63,605 nucleotides of DNA, from NCBI GenBank assembly GCA_017403065.1, contig JAFQOT010000009.1, forward strand, positions 1 to 63,605, written 5' to 3'. Shown piece by piece: positions 38,246 through 47,117 of this stretch. The stretch's first letter is position 1, and every line of letters starts with the position of its first letter. Source of the stretch: Clostridia bacterium (GTDB lineage Bacteria > Bacillota > Clostridia > Oscillospirales > Acutalibacteraceae). The notes beneath the pieces were generated by a model. That model did not search any database and had not been told where the DNA came from. It saw nothing but the letters and a program-made list of their open reading frames with translations. A program made the position numbers and the translations under genes.

Positions 38246-38274
38246 GGCTTTTAGGCAAAATAAAGGAGGATTTT

Positions 38275-38769
38275 ATGAAAAAAATCGGAATTATTATGGG
38301 AAGCGACAGCGACCTACCTATAGTTTCAAAAGCTGTCGATACCCTAAAAAGCTTTGACGTGCCTTATGAAATTCACGTTTTTTCAGCTCACAGAACACCT
38401 GTAGAAGCACGTGATTTCAGCATAAACGCCAGAGAAAACGGATTTGGCGCAATAATTTGCGCTGCGGGAATGGCTGCCCATCTTGCCGGCGCTATTGCTG
38501 CTAACACTACTCTTCCCGTTGTTGGTATTCCAATAAACTGCGGAAAGCTTGACGGTATGGACGCTTTACTTTCAACCGTTATGATGCCTACAGGTATTCC
38601 CGTAGCTACAGTTGCTATTGACGGGGCGGCTAACGCAGCTTTGCTTTGCATTGAAATATTGGCTGTTACCGATGAGGCTTTAGCCCAAAAGCTTGATGCA
38701 AAACGCAAGGCAGATGCACAAAAGGTACTTGAAAAAAACAAGGCCATCGAAACTCAATTCAGTATTTAA
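38275..38769 (+). CDS. purE: 5-(carboxyamino)imidazole ribonucleotide mutase (PurE)
   Basis: A 164-residue protein. The ATG at 38275 (MKKIGIIMGSDSDLP) follows AAAGGAGG. Family motifs are IMGSDSDLP, FSAHRTPVEA (catalytic histidine), CAAGMAAHLAGAIAANT and MPTGIPVATVAI. The sequence looks like class I PurE, which uses N5-CAIR made by PurK. No purK is in this operon, so either PurK is encoded elsewhere or the enzyme works with AIR and CO2 in a CO2-rich habitat. First gene of the operon. Confidence 0.95.
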   Translation: MKKIGIIMGSDSDLPIVSKAVDTLKSFDVPYEIHVFSAHRTPVEARDFSINARENGFGAIICAAGMAAHLAGAIAANTTLPVVGIPINCGKLDGMDALLSTVMMPTGIPVATVAIDGAANAALLCIEILAVTDEALAQKLDAKRKADAQKVLEKNKAIETQFSI

Positions 38770-38788
38770 TTATTAAGGAGATATATTT

Positions 38789-39475
38789 ATGGAAAAGAAA
38801 CTTATCTACACAGGAAAAACTAAAAATGTATATGCCCTTGAAAACGGTAACTGTCTTTTAAAATTTAAAGACGACTGTACAGGTAAAGACGGTGTTTTCG
38901 ATCCAGGCGAAAATTCAGTTGGTCTTACCATTGACGGTGTAGGCGATGTTAACCTTAGAATGTCTATTTATTTCTTTGAAAAAATCAATGCCGCAGGCAT
39001 TAAAACCCATTATGTAAATGCAAATCTTGAGGATACCACTATGGAGGTTTTACCTGCAAAGGTATTTGGAAAAGGACTTGAAGTTATTTGCCGTTATAAA
39101 GCAGTAGGTAGTTTCTACCGCAGATACAGCGACTATTGCACAGAGGGTCAGGACTTATCCGCTTATGTAGAAATGACCTTTAAAAACGACGAAAAGGGCG
39201 ACCCGCTTGTAACTAAGGACGGTCTTGTTGAGCTTGGGGTTATGACCGAAAAGCAATACGAAGACATTAAGAAAATGACTCAGGATATTACTAAGATTGT
39301 AGCCGACGACCTTAAAGAAAAGGGACTTGATATGTATGATATTAAGTTTGAGTTCGGTTACGATCCAAACGGCGATGTTATGCTTATTGACGAAATCGCT
39401 TCAGGCAATATGCGTGTTTATAAGAACGGTGAGTACATTGACCCAATGACTCTTTCGAAGCTTTTCTTCGCATAA
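38789..39475 (+). CDS. purC: SAICAR synthetase
   Basis: A 228-residue ATP-dependent ligase joining aspartate to CAIR. Motifs include [15 protein letters not shown] (ATP-binding), [33 protein letters not shown] and the magnesium/substrate region [18 protein letters not shown]. Length is normal. It is 19 bp after purE, with AAGGAGATATA before the ATG. Confidence 0.97.
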   Translation: MEKKLIYTGKTKNVYALENGNCLLKFKDDCTGKDGVFDPGENSVGLTIDGVGDVNLRMSIYFFEKINAAGIKTHYVNANLEDTTMEVLPAKVFGKGLEVICRYKAVGSFYRRYSDYCTEGQDLSAYVEMTFKNDEKGDPLVTKDGLVELGVMTEKQYEDIKKMTQDITKIVADDLKEKGLDMYDIKFEFGYDPNGDVMLIDEIASGNMRVYKNGEYIDPMTLSKLFFA

Positions 39476-39543
39476 AGTATTATGTAAACTTAGGCTGACG
39501 CCCTTTCGACGTCAGCCTTAACGATTTTTCAAAGGAGAAATTT

Positions 39544-40968
39544 ATGGGAGGATTTTTCGGGGTAGTTTCAAAAAACGATGCCATTTCAGACGTTTTTTTC
39601 GGCACTGACTACCATTCACATTTAGGAACACGCCGTGGCGGTATTGCCGCTTACGATAAAGAAATCGGTCTGCAGCGTGAAATACACAATATTCAAAACT
39701 CACCCTTTAGAACAAAGTTCGAGGATGTTTTTGACGAAATGCAGGGAAATTCAGCTATTGGCTGTATCAGTGACTATGATCCACAGCCATTGCTTATACG
39801 TTCAAAAATCGGTACCTATGCAATATGCGTTATCGGTTTGATTAACAATTCTGAAAGCCTAATAGCAGAATATATTACTTCAAAGGGCGGACATTTTAAC
39901 GCAATGACAGGGGGGCGTGTCAATTCCACCGAATTAGTAGCCGCCCTTATAAACCAAAAAGATAGCTTTGCTGAGGGTATCTCTTTCGCCCAGAGCGTAA
40001 TCGACGGTACAGCATCTATCCTTATTTTGCGAGATAACGGAAATCTGATTGCCGCACGTGACCGAATGGGAAGAATACCTGTACTTATCGGTAAAAATGA
40101 TGAGGGCTATTGTGTATCATTTGAAAATTTTGCATATTTAAAGCTTGGTTATGATTATGAAAAGGAATTGGGACCCGGTGAAATTGTAGAACTTACAACC
40201 GACAGCCTGACCGTTTTAAAAGAAGCAGGAAAGGAAATGAAAATATGCGCATTTCTTTGGAGCTATTACGGATACCCCACCTCCTGCTACGAGGGTATCA
40301 ATGTTGAGCTGATGCGCTACCGCAACGGTCAGATTATGGCTGAGGCGGACAAAAACAACGGTATTGCAACCGATATTGATTATGTAGGCGGTGTTCCCGA
40401 CTCAGGCACTCCCCACGCTATCGGTTATGCAAATGCCAGCGGCAAACAGTTTGCCCGAGCATTTATCAAATATACTCCTACCTGGGCAAGAAGCTTTACC
40501 CCCACCAAGCAAAAGGAACGCAACAAAATTGCTAAAATGAAGCAAATACCCGTACACGATTTAATTAAGGATAAAAATTTGCTTTTTGTAGATGACTCAA
40601 TAGTGCGTGGAACTCAGCTTAAGGAAACGGTTGATTTTCTATATAGCAACGGCGCAAAAGCTGTTCATATGAGGTCGGCATGTCCTCCTATTATGTACGG
40701 CTGCAAATATCTTAACTTTTCCCGAGCAACCGACCATATGGAGCTTATAGCAAGAAAGGTTATAATGGAGCTTGAGGGTCCCGAAGGGTTTGACCATATT
40801 GAAGAATACAGCGACGGTTCTACACAACGTGGTAAAAAGCTTCGCGAAACAATATCCAAAAACTTTAATTTCGCATCTCTTGAATTTCAGTCACTTGATG
40901 GTATAGTTAAGGCTATTGGTATTGATAAAGATAAACTCTGTACTTATTGTTGGGACGGCAGAGAATAG
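39544..40968 (+). CDS. purF: Amidophosphoribosyltransferase (PurF) lacking the N-terminal cysteine
   Basis: A 474-residue protein in the PurF place of the operon. The C-terminal phosphoribosyltransferase domain is intact: LLFVDDSIVRGTQ (PRPP loop, about 346-358). Iron-sulfur-type cysteines are seen in SACPPIMYGCKY and the C-terminal LCTYCWDG. The N-terminal glutaminase domain is present (LGTRRGGIAAYDKE, then GNSAIGCISDYD). The chain begins MGGFFGVVSKND, whereas active PurF exposes a cysteine directly after the initiator methionine (MCGxFG type). No other start restores it. The enzyme may use free ammonia or another ammonia source. It is the only PurF in the window. Confidence 0.9.
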   Translation: MGGFFGVVSKNDAISDVFFGTDYHSHLGTRRGGIAAYDKEIGLQREIHNIQNSPFRTKFEDVFDEMQGNSAIGCISDYDPQPLLIRSKIGTYAICVIGLINNSESLIAEYITSKGGHFNAMTGGRVNSTELVAALINQKDSFAEGISFAQSVIDGTASILILRDNGNLIAARDRMGRIPVLIGKNDEGYCVSFENFAYLKLGYDYEKELGPGEIVELTTDSLTVLKEAGKEMKICAFLWSYYGYPTSCYEGINVELMRYRNGQIMAEADKNNGIATDIDYVGGVPDSGTPHAIGYANASGKQFARAFIKYTPTWARSFTPTKQKERNKIAKMKQIPVHDLIKDKNLLFVDDSIVRGTQLKETVDFLYSNGAKAVHMRSACPPIMYGCKYLNFSRATDHMELIARKVIMELEGPEGFDHIEEYSDGSTQRGKKLRETISKNFNFASLEFQSLDGIVKAIGIDKDKLCTYCWDGRE

Positions 40969-40982
40969 AAAGGAATATTAAA

Positions 40983-42023
40983 ATGAAAAATTCACAATCA
41001 CAATCCTACGCAGCTGCAGGCGTTGATATTACTGCAGGCTACAAAGCAGTAGAGCTTATGAAACAACATATCGCACGAACACGTAACGAAGGTTGTCTTG
41101 ATGATGTAGGAGGCTTTGGTGGTTGCTTTGGTCTTCCTGTAGCAAATATGGAAGAGCCTGTTTTGGTGAGCGGAACAGACGGTTGCGGCACAAAGGTTAA
41201 GCTTGCAATACTTATGGACAAGCACGACACTATCGGTATCGATGCTGTTGCAATGTGTGTTAATGATATTATTTGTGTTGGTGCAAAGCCATTGTTTTTC
41301 CTCGATTATATTGCCTGCGGCAAAAATATTCCTGAAAAAATCGCCCAGATAGTAAGCGGTGTTGCCGAAGGCTGTGTTCAGTCAGGTGCAGCTTTAATCG
41401 GCGGCGAAACTGCTGAACACCCAGGTATGATGCCTGTTGACGACTATGACCTTGCCGGATTTGCCGTTGGTATAGTTGATAAAAAGAAAATTCTTGACAA
41501 TAAAACAATGGAAGAGGACGATGTTATTATTGCTCTCCCCTCTTCAGGTGTTCATTCAAACGGTTTTTCTCTTGTTCGTAAGGTTTTTGACGTTGAAAAC
41601 TGCGACCTTAACAAAACCTACGATGAGCTTGGCGGTAAATCCTTAGGGGAAACACTTTTAACACCTACAAAAATCTATGTTAAGCCTTTGCTTGCGCTTT
41701 TAGACAATGTTAAAGTCAGAGCTGTTTCCCATATTACAGGCGGCGGATTCTATGAAAATATTCCAAGAAGTCTCCCGAAAGGATTTTCTGCTAAAATTAA
41801 AAAGTCTGAAGTTAAGGTGCTTCCTATCTTTGATTTGATTGCAAAAACAGGTAACATTCCTGAGCGTGATATGTATAACACATTCAATATGGGTGTTGGT
41901 ATGAGTATTGTTGTAGCCAAAGAGGATGCCGACAAGGCGCTTGAAATCTTAAAGGCTAACGGCGAAGAGCCATATATCATAGGTAGTGTTATAAAGGATG
42001 ATAGAGGTGTTATCTTTGAATAA
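40983..42023 (+). CDS. purM: AIR synthetase (PurM)
   Basis: A 346-residue protein. The ATG at 40983 (MKNSQSQSYAAAGVDITAGY) follows AAAGGAAT. Conserved parts are the glycine-rich ATP region near the start (YAAAGVDI), GTDGCGTKVKLAI, GIDAVAMCVNDI, CGAxxx-like GGETAEHPGMMP and SSGVHSNGFSLVRKV. It closes FGAM to aminoimidazole ribonucleotide. Its last codons overlap the start of purN. Confidence 0.97.
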   Translation: MKNSQSQSYAAAGVDITAGYKAVELMKQHIARTRNEGCLDDVGGFGGCFGLPVANMEEPVLVSGTDGCGTKVKLAILMDKHDTIGIDAVAMCVNDIICVGAKPLFFLDYIACGKNIPEKIAQIVSGVAEGCVQSGAALIGGETAEHPGMMPVDDYDLAGFAVGIVDKKKILDNKTMEEDDVIIALPSSGVHSNGFSLVRKVFDVENCDLNKTYDELGGKSLGETLLTPTKIYVKPLLALLDNVKVRAVSHITGGGFYENIPRSLPKGFSAKIKKSEVKVLPIFDLIAKTGNIPERDMYNTFNMGVGMSIVVAKEDADKALEILKANGEEPYIIGSVIKDDRGVIFE

Positions 42024-42657
42024 TACCAAAAATATTGTTGTTTTGGCTTCGGGCGGCGGCACTAATTTGCAAGCCCTTATCGACGCGCAAAAACGCGGTG
42101 AATTAGGTAACGGTAAAATTACTTGTGTTATAGCTTCAAAGGCTGATGCCTACGCCTTAACAAGAGCAAAAGAAAACGGTATTAAAACACGTACTTTAAT
42201 CAGAAAAGATTATTCGGACGTTGTAAAATACAGTGAAGATATGCGTGATGCTTTGATTGAAGAAAAGGCAGATGTTATTGTATATGCAGGTTTTATGACC
42301 ATACTTGACAAATGCGTATGCGATGCTTTTGAGAACAAAATGGTAAACGTTCACCCTGCGCTCATTCCCTCTTTTTGCGGAAAGGGGTATTACGGACTTC
42401 ACGTTCACGAAGAAGCGCTTAAAAAAGGTGTTAAGGTTTCGGGCGCTACCGTACATTTTGTAACCGCAGAGTGTGACGGTGGACCAATAATTCTTCAAAA
42501 AGCGGTTGAAGTTTTGGATGACGATACTCCTGAAACTTTACAAAAACGTATTATGGAGCAAGCAGAATGGAAAATTTTACCTAAGGCTGTTGCTCTTTTG
42601 TGTGACGAAAAAATAGAAATTAGAAACGGAAAAACTTTCTTAAAGCAGGAGGTATAA
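42016..42657 (+). CDS. purN: Glycinamide ribonucleotide transformylase (PurN)
   Basis: A 213-residue protein. I start it at the TTG at 42016 (MNNTKNIVVLASGGGTNLQA), which overlaps the purM stop and follows AGAGGTG at good spacing. The frame also contains an upstream ATG at 41998, which is less consistent with the family N terminus. The folate/catalytic region HPALIPSFCGKGYYGLHVHE and GATVHFVTAECDGGPIILQ (catalytic His and Asp) are intact. It formylates GAR with 10-formyl-THF, which Fhs and GlyA of this operon can supply. Confidence 0.95.
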   Translation: MNNTKNIVVLASGGGTNLQALIDAQKRGELGNGKITCVIASKADAYALTRAKENGIKTRTLIRKDYSDVVKYSEDMRDALIEEKADVIVYAGFMTILDKCVCDAFENKMVNVHPALIPSFCGKGYYGLHVHEEALKKGVKVSGATVHFVTAECDGGPIILQKAVEVLDDDTPETLQKRIMEQAEWKILPKAVALLCDEKIEIRNGKTFLKQEV

Positions 42658-42661
42658 GGTT

Positions 42662-43378
42662 ATGGAAATAAAAACTATTGAAAACGAACTTAATTCCTTA
42701 CCATATCACGGTAGAGGTATTATAATTGGAAAAAGCGCTGACGGTAAAAAAGCAATAACCGCTTATTTTATTATGGGCAGAAGCGAAAACAGCCGTAACA
42801 GAGTTTTCGTGACCGACGGCGAGGGTATTAGAACTCAGGCGTTTGACGAATCTAAAATGACCGACCCTCACCTAATAATTTATGCTCCTGTCAGAGTTTT
42901 AGGAAATAAAACTATCGTTACTAACGGTGACCAGACCGATACAATTTATACTCTTATGGACAAGCAAATGACCTTCGAACAGGCTTTGCGTACCCGTGAG
43001 TTCGAGGATGATGCTCCAAACTACACTCCTCGCATTTCAGGTATTATCAGACTTGAAGAAAATGATATGAATTTTGCATTATCAATTCTTAAATCTGCTG
43101 AGGGTGACGGTTCTTCTTGTCAGAGATACACCTTTGCTTACAGCAATCCCTTAGCTGGAAAAGCAAAGTTTATTCATACCTACAAGTGTGATGGCAATCC
43201 CCTGCCAAGCTTTGAGGGTGAGCCAAAAACTTTAGAGCTTCCCGATACAGATATTGATACATTAACCGATATTATTTGGAATAATCTAAACAAAGACAAT
43301 AAGGTTTCTTTGTTTGTAAGATACATCGATTTATCTAACGGCAAATACGAAACAAGAATTGTTAATAAAAACAAATAA
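42662..43378 (+). CDS. purO: IMP cyclohydrolase, PurO family
   Basis: A 238-residue protein of the IMP_cyclohyd (PurO) family, first described in archaea. The N-terminal pattern YHGRGIIIGKSADGKKA and ITAYFIMGRSENSRNRVFV (about residues 15-51) carries the substrate-binding Arg and Ser-Arg-Asn-Arg residues. TRxFEDDAPNYTPRISG and QRYTFAYSNPLAGKAKFIHT lie further on. It closes FAICAR to IMP, the last step of the pathway. It sits between purN and the stand-alone AICAR transformylase, replacing the N-terminal MGS-type cyclohydrolase domain of PurH. Confidence 0.9.
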   Translation: MEIKTIENELNSLPYHGRGIIIGKSADGKKAITAYFIMGRSENSRNRVFVTDGEGIRTQAFDESKMTDPHLIIYAPVRVLGNKTIVTNGDQTDTIYTLMDKQMTFEQALRTREFEDDAPNYTPRISGIIRLEENDMNFALSILKSAEGDGSSCQRYTFAYSNPLAGKAKFIHTYKCDGNPLPSFEGEPKTLELPDTDIDTLTDIIWNNLNKDNKVSLFVRYIDLSNGKYETRIVNKNK

Positions 43379-43389
43379 GGAGTAACAAA

Positions 43390-44574
43390 ATGAAAGATTT
43401 TGAACTTAAATACGGTTGTAACCCAAACCAAAAACCCGCTAAAATTTTTATGGCTGACGGTAGCGAGCTACCTATTGAAATTCTTTGCGGCAGACCTGGT
43501 TACATCAATTTCTTAGATGCTTTTAATTCTTGGCAGCTGGTTAAAGAATTAAAGGAGGCTTTGGGTCTTCCTGCTGTTACCTCATTCAAACACGTTAGCC
43601 CTACAAGCGCAGCAGTTGGTACAATTTTACCCGAAAAGCTTAAGAAGGCTTGCTTTGTTGACGATATTGAGGGTCTTGACGATTCTTTACTTGCCTGCGC
43701 CTATGCAAGAGCGCGCGGTACCGACCGTATGTGTTCCTTTGGTGACTGGGTTGCCCTTTCAGACAAGTGTGACGTTACCACCGCTTTGCTTATTAAGCGT
43801 GAGGTGTCTGACGGTGTTATCGCTCCCGATTATGACCCAGAGGCACTTGAGATTTTAAAATCAAAAAGAAATGGTAACTACAATATAGTTAAAATTGACC
43901 CTGACTATACTCCCGACCCTGTTGAAACCAAACAGGTTTACGGTATTACATTTGAGCAAGGCAGAAACAATTTTGAAATCAATGAGCAGTTGCTTTCTAA
44001 CCTTGTTACCGAAAATAAAGAATTACCTGACAGCGCAAAGCGTGACCTTATAATTTCGCTTATTACATTAAAATATACCCAATCCAACTCTGTTTGCTTT
44101 GCAGTTGACGGTCAGGCTATAGGCGTTGGCGCCGGTCAGCAGTCACGTATTCACTGTACACGTCTTGCAGGCAGTAAAGCAGATACCTGGTTTTTAAGAC
44201 AACACGATAAGGTGTTAAATCTTCCTTTCCTTGACGAAATCGCAAGACCTACCCGTGATAACGTAATTGACGGATATATTAACCGCAACGAAGAGGATGT
44301 TTGCGCTGACGGTAACTGGCAAAAATATTTTAAAACCCAGCCTGAACCCCTTACCGACTCTGAAATTAAAGAATATTTATCTACAGTTAAGGGCGTTGCC
44401 TTAGGCTCGGATGCCTTCTTCCCCTTCGACGATAATATTGAACGAGCCTACAGAAGCGGTGTCTCTTATATTGCCGAGCCGGGCGGATCAATCCGTGACG
44501 ATGCCGTAATCGAATGCTGCAACAAATACGGTATTGCAATGGCATTCACAGGAATGAGACTATTCCACCACTAA
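43390..44574 (+). CDS. purH: AICAR transformylase (stand-alone PurH C-terminal domain)
   Basis: A 394-residue protein that matches only the AICAR formyltransferase half of Pur[15 protein letters not shown] is at the start, with [13 protein letters not shown] (catalytic Lys-His, about residues 65-77), then [36 protein letters not shown] (folate site), and [18 protein letters not shown] with [14 protein letters not shown] at the end. The MGS-like cyclohydrolase domain is absent and its job falls to the preceding purO gene. It formylates AICAR (ZMP), the ligand sensed by the operon's riboswitch. Confidence 0.93.
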   Translation: MKDFELKYGCNPNQKPAKIFMADGSELPIEILCGRPGYINFLDAFNSWQLVKELKEALGLPAVTSFKHVSPTSAAVGTILPEKLKKACFVDDIEGLDDSLLACAYARARGTDRMCSFGDWVALSDKCDVTTALLIKREVSDGVIAPDYDPEALEILKSKRNGNYNIVKIDPDYTPDPVETKQVYGITFEQGRNNFEINEQLLSNLVTENKELPDSAKRDLIISLITLKYTQSNSVCFAVDGQAIGVGAGQQSRIHCTRLAGSKADTWFLRQHDKVLNLPFLDEIARPTRDNVIDGYINRNEEDVCADGNWQKYFKTQPEPLTDSEIKEYLSTVKGVALGSDAFFPFDDNIERAYRSGVSYIAEPGGSIRDDAVIECCNKYGIAMAFTGMRLFHH

Positions 44575-44594
44575 TATTTTTTAGGAGAAAACTA

Positions 44595-45833
44595 ATGAAC
44601 TTTTTTGAACAGTTAAAGGATTTTGACAGCGAGGTTGCCGCAGCTTGTGAAAGCGAGCTTAAAAGACAGCGCGGTAATATTGAACTAATCGCTTCTGAAA
44701 ATATTGTTTCCCCTGCAGTTCTTTTAGCGGCAGGCGGTATTCTTACCAACAAATATGCCGAAGGTTATCCCACAAAGCGTTATTACGGCGGTTGCCAATG
44801 TGTTGACGTTGTTGAAGACATTGCAAGAGAGCGCGCCAAAAAACTTTTCGGTTGTAATTTTGCAAATGTTCAGCCACATAGCGGCGCTAATGCAAACCTT
44901 GCAGTATTTTTCGCCCTATTACAGCCTGGCGACACCGTTATGGGTATGAATTTACAGCAAGGCGGTCACCTTTCCCACGGCTCACCTGTTAATATTTCAG
45001 GTAAATATTTTAACATTGTTCCTTACGGTGTAAATGACCAAACCGAAACTATTGACTATGATGAAATGGAAAAAATCGCAGACGAATGTCAGCCTAAATT
45101 GATAGTTGTAGGCGCTTCTGCTTATTCAAGAATTATCGATTTTAAGCGTTGCCGTGAAATTGCTGATAAGGTTGGCGCCTATTTAATGGTAGATATGGCG
45201 CATATTGCTGGTCTTATTGCTGCAGGCGTTCATCCGTCACCTGTTCCCTATGCTGACGTGGTTACTACCACAACTCATAAAACACTTCGCGGTCCAAGAG
45301 GCGGTATGATTCTCTCAAACGACGAGGAAATCGCTAAAAAGATTGATAAAGCAGTGTTCCCCGGTACACAGGGCGGTCCTTTAATGCATATTATTGCGGC
45401 AAAGGCAGTTGCATTAGGCGAAGCGCTTACCGAAGAATACAAAGAATATCAGAAGCAGGTTGTTAAAAATGCCGCTGCATTATCAAAAGCCCTTATAGAA
45501 GAAGGTTTTGATATTGTATCAGGCGGTACTGATAACCACTTAATGCTTTTAAAGCTTGTTAAGGAGGGTATCACAGGCAAAGAGCTTGAACACAGACTTG
45601 ATGAAGTTCATATTACCGCTAATAAAAATACCGTTCCTAACGACCCACAAAGTCCATTTATTACAAGCGGTCTTCGTTTAGGTACTCCCGCAGTTACAAC
45701 ACGCGGCTTTAAAGAAGAAGAAATGAAAAAAATTGCTCACTGGATTCGCTTAGTTGTTGATGATTTTGAAGGCAATAAGGATAGAATCACTAAGGAAGTA
45801 ACCGAACTTTGTGAAAAATTCCCCATATATTAA
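44595..45833 (+). CDS. glyA: Serine hydroxymethyltransferase
   Basis: A 412-residue PLP enzyme. The ATG at 44595 ([20 protein letters not shown]) follows TTAGGAGAAAACTA. Motifs include [32 protein letters not shown], the PLP lysine in [16 protein letters not shown] (about residue 226) and [12 protein letters not shown]. It makes glycine and methylene-THF from serine. Both products are used in this operon: glycine by PurD, the folate by PurN and PurH after oxidation. Confidence 0.97.
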   Translation: MNFFEQLKDFDSEVAAACESELKRQRGNIELIASENIVSPAVLLAAGGILTNKYAEGYPTKRYYGGCQCVDVVEDIARERAKKLFGCNFANVQPHSGANANLAVFFALLQPGDTVMGMNLQQGGHLSHGSPVNISGKYFNIVPYGVNDQTETIDYDEMEKIADECQPKLIVVGASAYSRIIDFKRCREIADKVGAYLMVDMAHIAGLIAAGVHPSPVPYADVVTTTTHKTLRGPRGGMILSNDEEIAKKIDKAVFPGTQGGPLMHIIAAKAVALGEALTEEYKEYQKQVVKNAAALSKALIEEGFDIVSGGTDNHLMLLKLVKEGITGKELEHRLDEVHITANKNTVPNDPQSPFITSGLRLGTPAVTTRGFKEEEMKKIAHWIRLVVDDFEGNKDRITKEVTELCEKFPIY

Positions 45834-45844
45834 GGAGAAAATAA

Positions 45845-47116
45845 ATGAAAATAATGGTTGTCGGCGGTGGCGGACGTGAACACGCCATCATCAAAAAATT
45901 AAAAGAAAATAAAAATATAACCGAAATTTTCGCTCTTCCCGGTAACGGTGGTATGGCTGAGGATGCAACCTTAGTAAATATCGGCGCTAAGGATATTGAA
46001 GCACAGGTTAAGTTTGCTGTTGAAAACAAAATTGATTATGCAGTAGTAGCCCCAGATGACCCGTTGGTTTTAGGCGCTGTTGATGCTTTAACGGCTGCAG
46101 GTATTTCCTGTTTTGGCCCTAATAAAGCGGCTGCAATAATTGAAGGTAGCAAGGTTTTTTCGAAAAATCTTATGAAAAAATATAACATACCTACCGCCCA
46201 ATACGAAGTATTTTCAAGCAAAGAGGATGCCTTAAAATACCTTGAAACAGCTCCTATACCTACAGTTATTAAGGCTGACGGATTGGCTTTAGGTAAAGGT
46301 GTTATTATAGCTGAAACACGTGAAGCCGCAAAGGAAGCCGTAATTTCTATGATGGAGGATAAGGTTTTCGGAGATAGCGGTAGCACCATAGTAATCGAAG
46401 AATTTTTAACAGGTCCTGAGGTTTCGGTTCTTTCATTTACTGACGGTAAAACCGTAATTCCAATGGTTTCTTCACAAGACCATAAGCGAGCTTTAGACGG
46501 TGATAAGGGTCTTAACACCGGCGGTATGGGAACAGTTGCTCCAAACCCATACTATACCGATGAAATTGCTAAAGAATGTATGGAAACTATATTTATTCCT
46601 ACAATAAATGCAATGAACAGTGAAAACCGCACCTTTAAGGGATGTCTTTACTTTGGTCTTATGCTTACCGAAAAAGGACCAAAGGTTATAGAATACAACT
46701 GTCGTTTCGGTGATCCTGAAACTCAGGTTGTTCTTCCGCTGCTTGAAAGCGACCTGTTAACCGTTATGAAAGCCACAACAAACGGTACTTTAGCTGAGAC
46801 AGAAGTTAAATTCAGTAAAGGCGCCTGTGCCTGTGTGGTTATGGCATCAAATGGTTATCCCCAAAAGTATGAAAGTGGCTACGAGCTAAAAATCGGTAAG
46901 GATGTTGCCGACAAGGTTTATGTTGCAGGCGCAAAATTAGATAACGGCGTTTTAAAAACCGCCGGAGGACGTGTTTTAGGTGTTACCGATACCGGTTGTG
47001 ACCTTAAGGAAGCGCTTAAAAAGGCATACAAAAACGTTGAATCGGTAACCTTTGAAAACGCATTTTACCGCAAAGATATTGGCGCTAAAGCCCTTAAAGC
47101 ATTAGAGGAGAATTAA
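45845..47116 (+). CDS. purD: Phosphoribosylamine-glycine ligase (GARS)
   Basis: A 423-residue ATP-grasp enzyme with MKIMVVGGGGREHAII at the start, SKVFSKNLMKKYNIPTA, TVIKADGLALGKGVIIA (ATP-binding), GDSGSTIVIEEFLTGPEVSV and the metal-binding VIEYNCRFGDPETQVVLP. It joins glycine to phosphoribosylamine. Stand-alone, not fused to PurM or PurN as in eukaryotes. PurL begins 1 bp after its stop. Confidence 0.97.
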   Translation: MKIMVVGGGGREHAIIKKLKENKNITEIFALPGNGGMAEDATLVNIGAKDIEAQVKFAVENKIDYAVVAPDDPLVLGAVDALTAAGISCFGPNKAAAIIEGSKVFSKNLMKKYNIPTAQYEVFSSKEDALKYLETAPIPTVIKADGLALGKGVIIAETREAAKEAVISMMEDKVFGDSGSTIVIEEFLTGPEVSVLSFTDGKTVIPMVSSQDHKRALDGDKGLNTGGMGTVAPNPYYTDEIAKECMETIFIPTINAMNSENRTFKGCLYFGLMLTEKGPKVIEYNCRFGDPETQVVLPLLESDLLTVMKATTNGTLAETEVKFSKGACACVVMASNGYPQKYESGYELKIGKDVADKVYVAGAKLDNGVLKTAGGRVLGVTDTGCDLKEALKKAYKNVESVTFENAFYRKDIGAKALKALEEN

Positions 47117-47117
47117 A

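Noticed and set aside
38100..38250. Guanine (purine) riboswitch upstream of purE
   Set aside because: The CCGxCTGGGC 3' core and the GACGG/CCGTC pseudoknot are those of the ZTP class; the three-way junction of the guanine class is absent.
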